In this document: piece by piece, positions 1 to 8,123 of the stretch
Numbering within the stretch: position 1 is the stretch's first letter
Layout of the letters: every line of letters begins with the position of its first letter
NCBI GenBank assembly: GCA_017546845.1
Contig: JAFYRS010000178.1
Location: 1-35,043, forward strand
Direction: 5' to 3'
Source: Akkermansia sp.
GTDB lineage: Bacteria; Verrucomicrobiota; Verrucomicrobiia; Verrucomicrobiales; Akkermansiaceae
DNA: 35,043 nucleotides
Program-made: the position numbers and the translations under genes
Notes under the pieces: generated by a model
What the model saw: only the letters and a program-made list of their open reading frames with translations
Database searches by the model: none
What the model was told of the DNA's origin: nothing

Positions 1-518
1 AATGCCAGTTTATCGGTGCAGCCGCCGGTCCTATCTCCGAAAGCGACGTTCTGCTCGCCTCCTCCTCCGATGCCGTTATCCTCGGCTTCAACGTGAAGGT
101 GGAAAGCAACGCCGTGAAGGCTGTGAAGCGCGAAGGCGTGCAGGTGAAGATTTTCTCCATCGTGTACGAGCTTATCGACCAGGTGAAGGACGCCATGCTG
201 GGTCTGCTGGAACCCGAAACCCGCGAAACCGTGCTGGGTCATGCCGAAATCAAGCAGGTGTTCAAGCTCAACAAGGGCAAGGCTGCCGGTTCCTATGTAT
301 CCGATGGCAAGATGCTCCGCACCGCCGAAGCCCGCGTGCTGCGCGATGGCCAGGTGGTGTTCGACGGCAAGATGTCCACCCTGCGCCGCTTCCAGGACGA
401 AGTGGAGGAAGTCAAGGCTGGTCTGGAATGCGGTATCCGCCTGGCAGACTACAACGACTACGAAGTGGGTGACGTCATCGAATGCTACTCCCTGGAGAAA
501 ATCAAACAGACATTGTAA
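1..518 (+). CDS. infB: Translation initiation factor IF-2, C-terminal part (5' end outside window)
   Basis: IF-2 is the GTPase that brings initiator fMet-tRNA to the 30S subunit and promotes subunit joining. Only the last ~171 codons are present; the reading frame enters at base 3 and the start lies outside the window. The visible part covers the end of domain III and domain IV (C2), the fMet-tRNA-binding beta barrel. The end matches the family well: a VFDGKMSTLRRFQDEVEEVK segment is followed by the AGLECGIRLADYNDYEVGD segment that closes IF-2 proteins. The G domain cannot be assessed. rbfA follows after 6 nt, the conserved infB-rbfA order, so both are probably on one transcript. Identification is firm; completeness upstream is unknown. 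Confidence 0.95.
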   Translation, partial: CQFIGAAAGPISESDVLLASSSDAVILGFNVKVESNAVKAVKREGVQVKIFSIVYELIDQVKDAMLGLLEPETRETVLGHAEIKQVFKLNKGKAAGSYVSDGKMLRTAEARVLRDGQVVFDGKMSTLRRFQDEVEEVKAGLECGIRLADYNDYEVGDVIECYSLEKIKQTL

Positions 519-524
519 GCAGAC

Positions 525-911
525 ATGGCTACAAGACGTCTTGACAAAGTGAACGAGTTGATGAAGCGGGAAATCGGCACCTTCATCCAGAAGGAGTACG
601 AATGGTCCGGCACCATTGTCTCGATTCTGGATGTCGAGATTACCGAAGACCTCAAGGAAGGTCGCGTATGGGTGGGCGTGGTCGGACGCATGGCCCCCGC
701 CCAGGTTATCGAGAAGCTGAACCGCAAACGCGGTGAAATTCAGCGAGCGGTGAGCAAGCGTGTGGTGCTGCGCAACACCCCCCGCCTCACCTTCAAACAC
801 GATAACTCTGCCCAGCGCGGCGTGGATCTGGTAAATCTTCTGGATGACATTGAGCTGAATCTCCCCAAGGCGCCACCGCTGCCTGAGGGAGAATCAGACC
901 CGGAAATCTGA
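525..911 (+). CDS. rbfA: Ribosome-binding factor A
   Basis: RbfA is a small KH-fold protein that binds the 30S subunit late in assembly and helps 16S rRNA 5'-end maturation. The 128-aa product has the usual length (about 110-135 aa). It begins with the typical RRLDKVNELMKREIG helix, followed by a segment around residues 25-45 (TIVSILDVEITEDLKEGRVW) matching the family's beta strand and its T-x-D-L-x-x-A/G-x-V signature, and a final strand with the TPRLTFKHD motif near residues 86-94. The ATG lies 6 nt after the infB stop with no Shine-Dalgarno sequence. The acidic, proline-rich tail after residue 113 is not conserved in the family. The position directly behind infB supports the assignment. 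Confidence 0.93.
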   Translation: MATRRLDKVNELMKREIGTFIQKEYEWSGTIVSILDVEITEDLKEGRVWVGVVGRMAPAQVIEKLNRKRGEIQRAVSKRVVLRNTPRLTFKHDNSAQRGVDLVNLLDDIELNLPKAPPLPEGESDPEI

Positions 912-943
912 TTTATCCTCTGTCCCCCCCCTACCACCACCCT

Positions 944-3900
944 ATGGCAGGCAAACTCACCATCAGACGCGTTGGGAATCTCTTGCCACACCTTTGTCTG
1001 GTGGGTGTACTGCTACTGGTAGGCATCATTGTATGGCTCAGCACAGCCGGTATTCCCGGCTGTGCTTTGCGCTATATAGAAGAGCAAGCCGCTGAAGCAG
1101 GTGTACCAGTCAAACTGGAGAAAATCCAGCTGCAGCCAAGCTCCGGGCTTGCCATCAAAGCAGAAGGAATCAACCTTTCCGTACCGCAGCAGGAACTTCC
1201 CCCCTGCGCGTTGCGTATCCGCAAAATACAACTGGTGTTCAGTCTTGGCCGCCTGCTGGCCGGAGACTGCACCCCCACTCAGCTGCAAGTGAAGGGAGCT
1301 TCCCTGAATGTGCCGCTTGGAGCAAATGAAACAGAGCAGCTCAAGCTGGAACCGCTTGATTTACAGGTCGGGTTCGGCACAGAGTGGCAGAGCATCAACG
1401 CCACGCTGAGCACGTACCTGCACGGCGTGGAACTGAAATGGAATCTCTCCCTGCGCGAGAAGGACGGCCTCTGGCAACTTTTCCCGGAAAAACAGGAAAC
1501 AAGTGACACAACCACAGAACCGCTGGCTGAACTCTCCAGCCTTCTGGCAGAATACCGTCCTGTGCTGCAGCAGCTGAAAAACCAGCTGGATACCCAGCAC
1601 TGGACAGCGGAATCTCACCCGAAAATCCAGTTCACCATCCGGAAAGGGAAATACTGGCGCTACGGCATCACCGCCCAGGTGCCGGACTATAAGCTAGAGT
1701 CCTTTCATTTCCGCGATGCAGAAATCGACGCCGAATTCGAGAATAACATCCTCACCGTCAACATACTGCGATTTCACACCATCAACCCTGACACCAGGGT
1801 ATCCCTCCAGGCGGCGTATGATTTGAACACCCGGGAACTGGAATTCCACACCAAGAGCACCGCACCGCTGGTAAAAATGCTCCGGAGCTACCTGGAAGAA
1901 GCCTCGTCCGGGATTCTCAGCCAGATTCAATCGGAAGGAGATTCAACCCCGAGTATAGAACTGGATGGGCGCGCCGATTTCAGCGAAGACTACGCCCTCA
2001 ACTCCATCACCCTGCGCGGCAAGGTGGAACAAAACCAAATGCGCCTCGGGCAGACTCAGGTCAACCGCGCGCAGCTGAGCTTCTACATCCGGGACGGCAG
2101 CTTCAACATCGACAACCTGCAGCTGGATTTCCCCGATGGCTCAATCAAGGCAACATCCCAGGCGGCAGAGGGCAAAGGATTTGCCAAACTCCTTGTCAAC
2201 CTGCCGGATGAAACCCTGCTGACCCTGGCCCGTGATTTCAGTAACAATGCCGACCTCGCCCTTCCGTCCGGGTTGAGTTTTGGCGGCAACCTGCGCCTGC
2301 AGGTTGACTGCGACATGCAGGTTGCACCGTTTGAACCGGGTAAAAGCCGGATTGAAGATTTGCTTCCCACGCTTGTGGGGCTGAAGCTGCAATTCAACAC
2401 AGACCAGCTGAGTTATGGCGAAGCCAGCTTCACGGGCAACTCCCTCTCGCTGAACGCAACTGGCATCAGCTACAATGCTCAGCATGTGAGTATTGAAAAC
2501 ATCACTATCGGTGCTTTATCCAGCTACAAACAAGGCCGGAATGCCGCGGATTCTGTCGTACTCAGTGCCGAGCTCAAGCAATTACAGACGAATCCCGGGC
2601 AACAGACGCACCGCATCGGCAGCGCCAGCCTGCAAGTGAGCGCAGATGCCGCCACCACGGAAAAAGCAACCGTTGAAAAGCTGCACAGCACAGCAGAACT
2701 TACAGCACTTGTATGGGCAGATGCTCATCTGCGTTCCGATGCCATCGCTGCCAGGCTCCAGGCAGAAAACATCACCCTTGCAGACACCGAGGCAAAAGGG
2801 ATACACCTGGATATCCACATACCGGAGGGGCTGAACCTGGACGGTGCGTGGCAAAACATGCAGAAAGATGCCCGGTTGGAAGCCTCCATTCAGGAACTCA
2901 GCCACGGCAGCCAATTCTGCGCCACAGGCACGCGCCTGCAGTTGCAGCATACAGCCCCCAATGCCGCCACGCTGGAGGTAGAGTCAAGCGTGAATGACAA
3001 GCCCCTCAGCTTGAAGATTGATGCAAGACAGGAGGATAAGAATATAAATTTCCAGCGCATCGCCGCGCATGTTCCGGCGGCCTCGCTGCTTCCCCTACTG
3101 GGCGGAGAACCGCTCGAAGAGCTAAAACTCCCGTGCAGAATCTCACTTCAAGGCGATGCGCTCCTGGATACAGAATCCTGGAGACTCATCCAGTCTCATT
3201 ACAATATTCAAATTCCCGAACTTATCCGCGTGTGCCGGAACGTGCACGTACACAAAGGCATGGAAATTCCCCTGGAACTCAAGGTTCGCGGCAATTTCAA
3301 CACAGCAGAAGACGGGGCCATGCACTACGCCGCTGATGTAAACGCATGGTATAAACCCGGCGAAGAACTCAATATCCGGGTAGATGGCAATCCTCTCAAG
3401 GATTGCCGCATCACCGGCAGCAACAGCATTCCAGTAAATATCATCAATGCGCTCATCGACAATGAGGATGCGCACTGGATTATGCGCGATTTCCGCTGCA
3501 CTCCCGGCGTTACCCGCAACAATATCACCGACATTGACACCATCATCCGCTACGACCAGGGCATCTATGTGCATGCACTCTGCAAAGCAGAGCTCATCAA
3601 CATGGAGTTCATGCTCGGCGCTATCCGTGACAAGGAAGACGCCCAGGGAAATCCGACCGGGGAGGAATACCTGCGTACGGACCTGGGCCCGAATCCCTAC
3701 TCACTGGTGAAGGAAGGGCATTGCGATGTAGAAGTGCTCGTGCAACTGGACTGCGTGGATGCAAACGGGCAGGCGCTTCCCGAACGCATCCGCATCAACC
3801 TGCTGAACCCGGATATGCTCTACGATAACACCCCATGGCTCAAGCGCATGGGATTCAAGACCGGAGCTCCCACCAGCAGGATAACGGGCGAGGCCGTCCG

Positions 3901-5008
3901 TTTCAATATCGAAGATTGCACCATCACCCTGCACAAGCTGAAAGGCAACTGCTATCCCGCCTACTCCATCGGCATGTACTATGCGCCCATCCAGCATTAC
4001 ATGGAGGATATCATCCTGCGCGACCCGGTGGATATTGAGACCGATTACTGCCTTTTCCCCATTGCCAGCCGCTGTGAGGTCCCCATGCAGGGCCTCATCC
4101 GCGCAGACGCACCTACAGGGGCAGGATTCCGCTTCCTGGGCACCACGATTCCGTTCACCAACTTCAGCGGCTTCATCAATATCAGCGATGTGGATGTCTA
4201 CCTCGACCGCATGAATGCCGAATGCTGGGGAGGTGTCATGAATGGAGCTGTGCGCATCGGCTTCTCGGGTGAGCACACCACGCTCGATGGCTACATTCAG
4301 GCCCGTACCATGAATCTCAAAGACATCGTGGCCTCCTACGGAGAAGAATTCACCCCTGCCACCTGCAGCGGCTTCATCCGCTTCCAGGCACCGCAGCCGG
4401 AGCTGGAAGCCGTACAGGCATACGGCCGCGTGAGCCTGCGGGATGGCGATTTGATGCAGATAGGCCTCTTCCGCCCCGTGGGCAGCCTGCTGTCAGACAT
4501 GCCCGGGTATCTCGCCAAATTGCAGAAATCCGTCACATTCCAGGAAGAAACAACAGAATCCACCCCATCCTGGGCCGATAAGTTTATCCGCTACGTGTTC
4601 GACACCAGCAGCAATGCCGTGGATTCACTCTACGATATACCCTTTGCCAACCACTTCCTGCGCTACGGCATCGATGAAGCATTTACCAAGTTCGACATCC
4701 GGAACGGCCACCTCATCACCCGGGATATGACAGCCCGCGGCTATAATCTGGACATCCGCACACAGCTGGATATTGACCTTGATAAACTCACCCTCACCGG
4801 CGATTTGTGGCCCAGAATCTCCAGTGTCCCCACAGTGATTATCTCCCCGGTCACCATTCTCTCCAAATTCCTCATCGACATCAATCTCTATGGCGATGTG
4901 CTGAACCCGCAGTGGAAAATCGGGCTGAGCAAGAAACTCTCGCATGAGGTCGAGAGCCTCACCACCGCCCCCCAGACTCCCCCTGCACCGGATAAACCTG
5001 ACAAATAA
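944..5008 (+). CDS. Giant AsmA-like inner-membrane-anchored envelope protein
   Basis: This 1354-aa protein has one N-terminal membrane segment (about residues 13-34, VGVLLLVGIIVWLSTAG) and otherwise a long, beta-rich region. It looks like the AsmA/YhdP/TamB superfamily, whose members span the periplasm and are linked to phospholipid movement to the outer membrane. The clearest family likeness is at roughly residues 1100-1330, where a repeated-strand region contains GRVSLRDGDLMQIGLF, typical of AsmA-like C-terminal domains. The middle (about 100-1050) is not recognisable to me beyond its beta-repeat character. The start follows rbfA by 32 nt with no visible ribosome site. The stop overlaps the next start by one base (TAATG), so it is probably translationally coupled to the cardiolipin synthase. 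The superfamily is fairly sure; the exact role is inferred. Confidence 0.72.
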   Translation: MAGKLTIRRVGNLLPHLCLVGVLLLVGIIVWLSTAGIPGCALRYIEEQAAEAGVPVKLEKIQLQPSSGLAIKAEGINLSVPQQELPPCALRIRKIQLVFSLGRLLAGDCTPTQLQVKGASLNVPLGANETEQLKLEPLDLQVGFGTEWQSINATLSTYLHGVELKWNLSLREKDGLWQLFPEKQETSDTTTEPLAELSSLLAEYRPVLQQLKNQLDTQHWTAESHPKIQFTIRKGKYWRYGITAQVPDYKLESFHFRDAEIDAEFENNILTVNILRFHTINPDTRVSLQAAYDLNTRELEFHTKSTAPLVKMLRSYLEEASSGILSQIQSEGDSTPSIELDGRADFSEDYALNSITLRGKVEQNQMRLGQTQVNRAQLSFYIRDGSFNIDNLQLDFPDGSIKATSQAAEGKGFAKLLVNLPDETLLTLARDFSNNADLALPSGLSFGGNLRLQVDCDMQVAPFEPGKSRIEDLLPTLVGLKLQFNTDQLSYGEASFTGNSLSLNATGISYNAQHVSIENITIGALSSYKQGRNAADSVVLSAELKQLQTNPGQQTHRIGSASLQVSADAATTEKATVEKLHSTAELTALVWADAHLRSDAIAARLQAENITLADTEAKGIHLDIHIPEGLNLDGAWQNMQKDARLEASIQELSHGSQFCATGTRLQLQHTAPNAATLEVESSVNDKPLSLKIDARQEDKNINFQRIAAHVPAASLLPLLGGEPLEELKLPCRISLQGDALLDTESWRLIQSHYNIQIPELIRVCRNVHVHKGMEIPLELKVRGNFNTAEDGAMHYAADVNAWYKPGEELNIRVDGNPLKDCRITGSNSIPVNIINALIDNEDAHWIMRDFRCTPGVTRNNITDIDTIIRYDQGIYVHALCKAELINMEFMLGAIRDKEDAQGNPTGEEYLRTDLGPNPYSLVKEGHCDVEVLVQLDCVDANGQALPERIRINLLNPDMLYDNTPWLKRMGFKTGAPTSRITGEAVRFNIEDCTITLHKLKGNCYPAYSIGMYYAPIQHYMEDIILRDPVDIETDYCLFPIASRCEVPMQGLIRADAPTGAGFRFLGTTIPFTNFSGFINISDVDVYLDRMNAECWGGVMNGAVRIGFSGEHTTLDGYIQARTMNLKDIVASYGEEFTPATCSGFIRFQAPQPELEAVQAYGRVSLRDGDLMQIGLFRPVGSLLSDMPGYLAKLQKSVTFQEETTESTPSWADKFIRYVFDTSSNAVDSLYDIPFANHFLRYGIDEAFTKFDIRNGHLITRDMTARGYNLDIRTQLDIDLDKLTLTGDLWPRISSVPTVIISPVTILSKFLIDINLYGDVLNPQWKIGLSKKLSHEVESLTTAPQTPPAPDKPDK

Positions 5009-6450
5009 TGCTCTGCGCCCTCCAGTTGACAAACCTCCCCCCCGGCAGCATCTGGTCCACCACGCTGGCGGGGATTATGTTTCTGGTGCACCTGGCTGGG
5101 ATTGCGCTGGCCATTCACGCCCTTTGCCGCGAGCATTCACCACAAGGCACCATTGCCTGGATGCTGGGCCTCATCCTCCTGCCCTGGTTTACCGTTCCCC
5201 TGTATCTGGTTCTGGGAGCAGCCCGCATCCGGCGGCACACATCCATCCGCCTGCTTCGGGAGAGCATTCAGAATTTCCTCTACCAGCACGGGGCATGGGA
5301 ATCCCCCACCAGCCAGCTCAGCCAGACCCTGACTCATTGCACCGCTTATGCCCCCTGCTCCGGCAATGAAGTGCAGCTGCTGCGCGATGGCAACGATACC
5401 TACCGCAATCTGCTGCAGGCCATTCGCGGAGCGCAACACTCCATTCTGCTGGAGTTCTTCATCATCCGCAATGACCGCGTAGGCATCCACCTGCGCAAGG
5501 CACTGGAAGAACGAGCCCGCGCCGGGGTGCAGGTGTATGTGATATACGACGAGGTCGGCTCTCACAAACTGCCCGCGGGTTACCTGCGCCACCTGCGGCG
5601 CGCCGGGGTGCAGATCACCTCATTCAACGGCAAGCGATTCTGGCTCAGTTCCATACTCCGGCTCAACTACCGCAACCACCGGAAACTGGTGGTCATCGAC
5701 AGTCGGCAAGCCTATCTGGGCAGCCTCAACATCGGGCTGGAATACACCCGCAGCGCCCGCCGCACATATTGGCGTGATACGTTCATCAGACTGCGTGGTC
5801 CGGTCGTCAGCCAGTGTCTGGTCAGTTTCCTTGATGACTGGCAACGCGCCACCGGCGACAACATTTCCCACATTGCCCAGGCGAGCCCGCCGCAGGGAAC
5901 CACCCGCTGCCAGCTTATCCCCAGCGGGCCGGATGATACCCCGGTCAACACCTGGCGGCTCACCCTGCTGGAATTGGCCGCCACCGCGCAGAAACGACTC
6001 TGGCTGGCAAGCCCGTACTTTGTGCCGGATGAGGCGGTGCAGGCGGCGCTGTGCGGTGCGGCGCTGCGCGGGGTGGATGTACGGGTGCTCATTCCACGGC
6101 GCGGCGACAACCTGGCCGCTCATCTGGCCATGCTCACCTACATTCCCGGCATGGCGGCATGCGGCGTGCGCATGCTGGCCTATGAGCCGGGATTCCTGCA
6201 TGAAAAGGTCTGCGTAAAAGATTCAGACACATGCAGCATCGGCACCGCCAATCTGGATGCCCGTTCCCTGCAGCTGAATTTCGAACTCACCCTGCTGATG
6301 GAAGACACCAACGCTACCGCAGAAGTCGCCAGCATGCTGGAGCAGGACATGGCTGAAGCCAGCAGCATCACCACCGCCCGCTGGGACAAGGCCCCGCGCA
6401 TCACACGCCTGCTGGCCAACTGCTGCCGCCTCCTCTCCCCGGGTCTGTGA
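5008..6450 (+). CDS. cls: Cardiolipin synthase, phospholipase D superfamily
   Basis: This enzyme joins two phosphatidyl groups to form cardiolipin in the inner membrane. The 480-aa length is typical of bacterial Cls. Two hydrophobic segments lie at about residues 17-38 and 50-70, matching the N-terminal hairpin (PLDc_N) with its AWMLGLILLPWFTVPLYL segment. Both HKD catalytic motifs are intact: NHRKLVVID with H224, K226, D231, and LHEKVCVKD with H398, K400, D405, each followed by the conserved G(S/T)xN element (GSLNIG, GTANLD). The ATG overlaps the stop of the AsmA-like gene by one base. The pairing of a cardiolipin synthase with a putative lipid-transport protein suggests a shared envelope-lipid role (inference). 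The gene ends 12 nt before convergent ybeY with no terminator between them. Confidence 0.9.
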   Translation: MLCALQLTNLPPGSIWSTTLAGIMFLVHLAGIALAIHALCREHSPQGTIAWMLGLILLPWFTVPLYLVLGAARIRRHTSIRLLRESIQNFLYQHGAWESPTSQLSQTLTHCTAYAPCSGNEVQLLRDGNDTYRNLLQAIRGAQHSILLEFFIIRNDRVGIHLRKALEERARAGVQVYVIYDEVGSHKLPAGYLRHLRRAGVQITSFNGKRFWLSSILRLNYRNHRKLVVIDSRQAYLGSLNIGLEYTRSARRTYWRDTFIRLRGPVVSQCLVSFLDDWQRATGDNISHIAQASPPQGTTRCQLIPSGPDDTPVNTWRLTLLELAATAQKRLWLASPYFVPDEAVQAALCGAALRGVDVRVLIPRRGDNLAAHLAMLTYIPGMAACGVRMLAYEPGFLHEKVCVKDSDTCSIGTANLDARSLQLNFELTLLMEDTNATAEVASMLEQDMAEASSITTARWDKAPRITRLLANCCRLLSPGL

Positions 6451-6462
6451 GCAAAAACTACC

Positions 6463-6906
6463 TCAGCCGGGGAAGTAACGCTGCACCAGCGGTTCCTGCA
6501 CCGCAAAAAGCGCCTCGCGGTCTGCCGGTTCGTAATCCAGATACCCGTGCAGGTGGGTCAGACCATGCACCATGTAGCGGAACAGTTCTTCCTCTCTCGG
6601 AATACCGTGGGTGGCCGCATAGGAAGCCGCGGTATCGCAGCTCACCAGCACCTCTCCGTAGGGGAAGGTGATGGCATCCGTCGCAGTGGGGTCATCCAGG
6701 AACTCGCCATGCACCTCTGCAATGGCAGGGTCATCCACAATGGAGATTTCCACTACATCCAGCCCGGACAGCACATGGTCCGGCCCCTTCGGTGCTGCCA
6801 GCAACTCCGGCAGAAGCGCCTGTAAAGCGGCACGGAAACGCTCTGCCAGCGCTTCCGTCACCCAGGCATTCTCCACGTTCACATAAATCTCAATCTGCGG
6901 TTGCAT
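6463..6906 (-). CDS. ybeY: Endoribonuclease YbeY, rRNA maturation factor
   Basis: YbeY is a zinc-dependent single-strand RNase involved in 16S rRNA 3'-end maturation and ribosome quality control. The 147-aa product contains the family core: a DAITFPYGEV strand region (residues 77-86) and the zinc motif HGLTHLHGYLD, with ligands H114 and H118. The usual third histidine (HxxxHxxGYDH) is replaced by D124, as in Bacteroidetes YbeY proteins that read GYKD. I chose the ATG at 6906 because the product then starts with the typical QIEIYVNVEN strand; the upstream codons belong to tadA in another frame. The start lies 17 nt inside the 3' end of tadA, so the two genes are probably translationally coupled. 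Confidence 0.9.
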   Translation of the reverse strand: MQPQIEIYVNVENAWVTEALAERFRAALQALLPELLAAPKGPDHVLSGLDVVEISIVDDPAIAEVHGEFLDDPTATDAITFPYGEVLVSCDTAASYAATHGIPREEELFRYMVHGLTHLHGYLDYEPADREALFAVQEPLVQRYFPG

Positions 6907-7402
6907 CGCTGCCCTCCTCTCGTTCACGGCGTTTGCGTTCCTTGGCCGCAGCGCGCGCAGCCCGGAAAAATGATTGGAACTGCTCCAGGCAGGCATCACC
7001 CAGCACCCCACCCTGCACGGCGCATTTGTGATTAAGCGGGGGATTGGAATCCAGAAGGTTAATCCAGCCACCGCAGGCACCGCCTTTCGGGTCGGGAATG
7101 CCGAACACCACGCGGTCCGGGCGGCAATGCACCAGCGCCCCTGCGCACATGGGGCACGGTTCCTTGGTCACATACACGGTGCAGCCCTCCAGCCGCCAGT
7201 CGCCCACAGCGGCCTCAGCCGCCGTCAGCGCCAGCATTTCGGCATGGGCCGTGGCATCCTTGAGCGTTTCCACCTGGTTCCAGCCGCGGGCAATCACGCG
7301 GCCCTCTTTCACCACCACGCAGCCGCAGGGCACTTCCCCCACCTCACGGGCTTTCTCAGCCTCGCGCATGGCAAGCAGCATAAATTGTTCATCCTCGGTC
7401 AT
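6890..7402 (-). CDS. tadA: tRNA-specific adenosine deaminase (A34 to inosine)
   Basis: TadA deaminates the wobble adenosine of tRNA-Arg(ACG) to inosine. The 170-aa product has the full cytidine-deaminase-like zinc site: H53-A-E55 (HAE, with catalytic Glu) and PCPMC with C83 and C86. A TAHAEMLAL context around H53 is typical of TadA rather than of guanine or riboflavin deaminases. The start at 7402 (MTEDEQFML) is preferred. An in-frame start at 7444 would add 14 residues encoded by a terminator hairpin. The C-terminus carries a basic tail (RAAAKERKRRERE) that could aid tRNA binding. The gene overlaps ybeY by 17 nt; grouping with other translation genes fits. Confidence 0.92.
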   Translation of the reverse strand: MTEDEQFMLLAMREAEKAREVGEVPCGCVVVKEGRVIARGWNQVETLKDATAHAEMLALTAAEAAVGDWRLEGCTVYVTKEPCPMCAGALVHCRPDRVVFGIPDPKGGACGGWINLLDSNPPLNHKCAVQGGVLGDACLEQFQSFFRAARAAAKERKRREREEGSDATAD

Positions 7403-7415
7403 AAGTGGTGCAGGA

Positions 7416-7444
7416 GAAATAAAAAGCGGCCGGCGGGCAGACAA
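7416..7444 (-). promoter_or_regulatory. Possible tadA promoter placed inside the preceding terminator
   Basis: On the minus strand, TTGTCT (7439-7444) and TATTTC (7416-7421) are 17 nt apart. The -10-like box ends 13 nt before the tadA ATG. The -35-like box falls in the loop of the terminator hairpin, and the spacer is its 5'-proximal arm. Both boxes match the consensus weakly, so this is tentative. Confidence 0.33.
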
Positions 7445-7465
7445 CCGCCCCTGCCGGCCGCTTTT
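7422..7465 (-). terminator. Intrinsic terminator after the 165-aa gene
   Basis: A perfect 13-bp stem pairs bases 7422-7434 with 7453-7465 (AAAAGCGGCCGGC arm) around an 18-nt loop. Reading on the minus strand, the hairpin ends in a TTTTTATTT run, a classic Rho-independent signal. It lies 20 nt after the stop of the 165-aa gene and 19 nt before the tadA start. Confidence 0.88.
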
Positions 7466-7485
7466 GCGGTTAAAGGTATGAGAAA

Positions 7486-7983
7486 TTACTTGATGGTGAT
7501 GCGCTCATCATTATCCAGGATAGCCTGCAGCTCGGGCCAGCCTTCCTCGGTCTGGTTCTGGAACATGTGCAGGTACACGGAAACAGCACCAGCGGGATAA
7601 GACTCGAACAGAGCATCCACAGCTTCCTTCAGCTTGTCGGCATCCAGAGACTCGGGCAGAACATCCACCACACCGTGGCCGTTGTGCTCAATGCCCAGCT
7701 TCTCGATGAAGCTCACGAGCATGCCCTCGTGCTTACGAATCAGCCACACCTGCAGCAGGTGGTCACCGATGGTTTCAGCGGGCTTCCAGGCAAGCATCTT
7801 CTTGATCCATGCAAACTGCTCAGCCACAGGCTTCTGCTGCATGTACTGAGGACGAAGCTTCTTGAGAGCGCCCAGCTCGCGAAGGGCGGCACGATACACG
7901 CCACGCTCCTGGTTGCGCATCCAATCAAGGAAAGTATTGACGGTCTCGTCGTCGGACTTCTGGAAAATGGTGTAGGACTTCAT
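7486..7983 (-). CDS. Unknown 165-aa soluble protein
   Basis: I do not recognise this family. The product is 165 aa, mostly helical by composition, with no signal peptide, membrane segment or cysteine cluster. The N-terminal region (SDDETVNTFLDWMRNQERGV) and the centre (AEQFAWIKKMLAWKPAETIG) look like packed amphipathic helices; several Trp/Leu/Lys alternations recall alpha-solenoid or helical-bundle proteins, but no known repeat is clear. The ATG at 7983 is the only plausible start. A possible promoter lies at 8019-8048 and a strong terminator follows the stop, so it is probably a single-gene transcript. The intact frame with its own signals makes it a real gene; function unknown. Confidence 0.8.
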   Translation of the reverse strand: MKSYTIFQKSDDETVNTFLDWMRNQERGVYRAALRELGALKKLRPQYMQQKPVAEQFAWIKKMLAWKPAETIGDHLLQVWLIRKHEGMLVSFIEKLGIEHNGHGVVDVLPESLDADKLKEAVDALFESYPAGAVSVYLHMFQNQTEEGWPELQAILDNDERITIK

Positions 7984-8018
7984 ATGCGGGAGAAAAAATC
8001 TGAATGTGCGAATACTAA

Positions 8019-8048
8019 ATCATATCCCTGCCCGTTTGTCGAGCCCAA
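8019..8048 (-). promoter_or_regulatory. Possible promoter of the 165-aa gene
   Basis: Minus-strand TTGGGC (8043-8048), an 18-nt spacer, then TATGAT (8019-8024). The predicted leader is about 29 nt. The -10 box is good; the -35 box is weak. Confidence 0.45.
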
Positions 8049-8085
8049 GCTTAGACATAATTCGGCATCTGACGCGGAATTTTCT

Positions 8086-8112
8086 TTGCAAAGCCGGTTT
8101 ATCTGTTATAGT
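8086..8112 (+). promoter_or_regulatory. Possible promoter of the FNT channel gene
   Basis: TTGCAA (8086-8091) and TATAGT (8107-8112) are separated by only 15 nt, short of the ideal 17. The -10-like box ends 11 nt before the ATG at 8124, implying a leader of about 4-5 nt. Confidence 0.42.
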
Positions 8113-8123
8113 TGGGGAACAAG

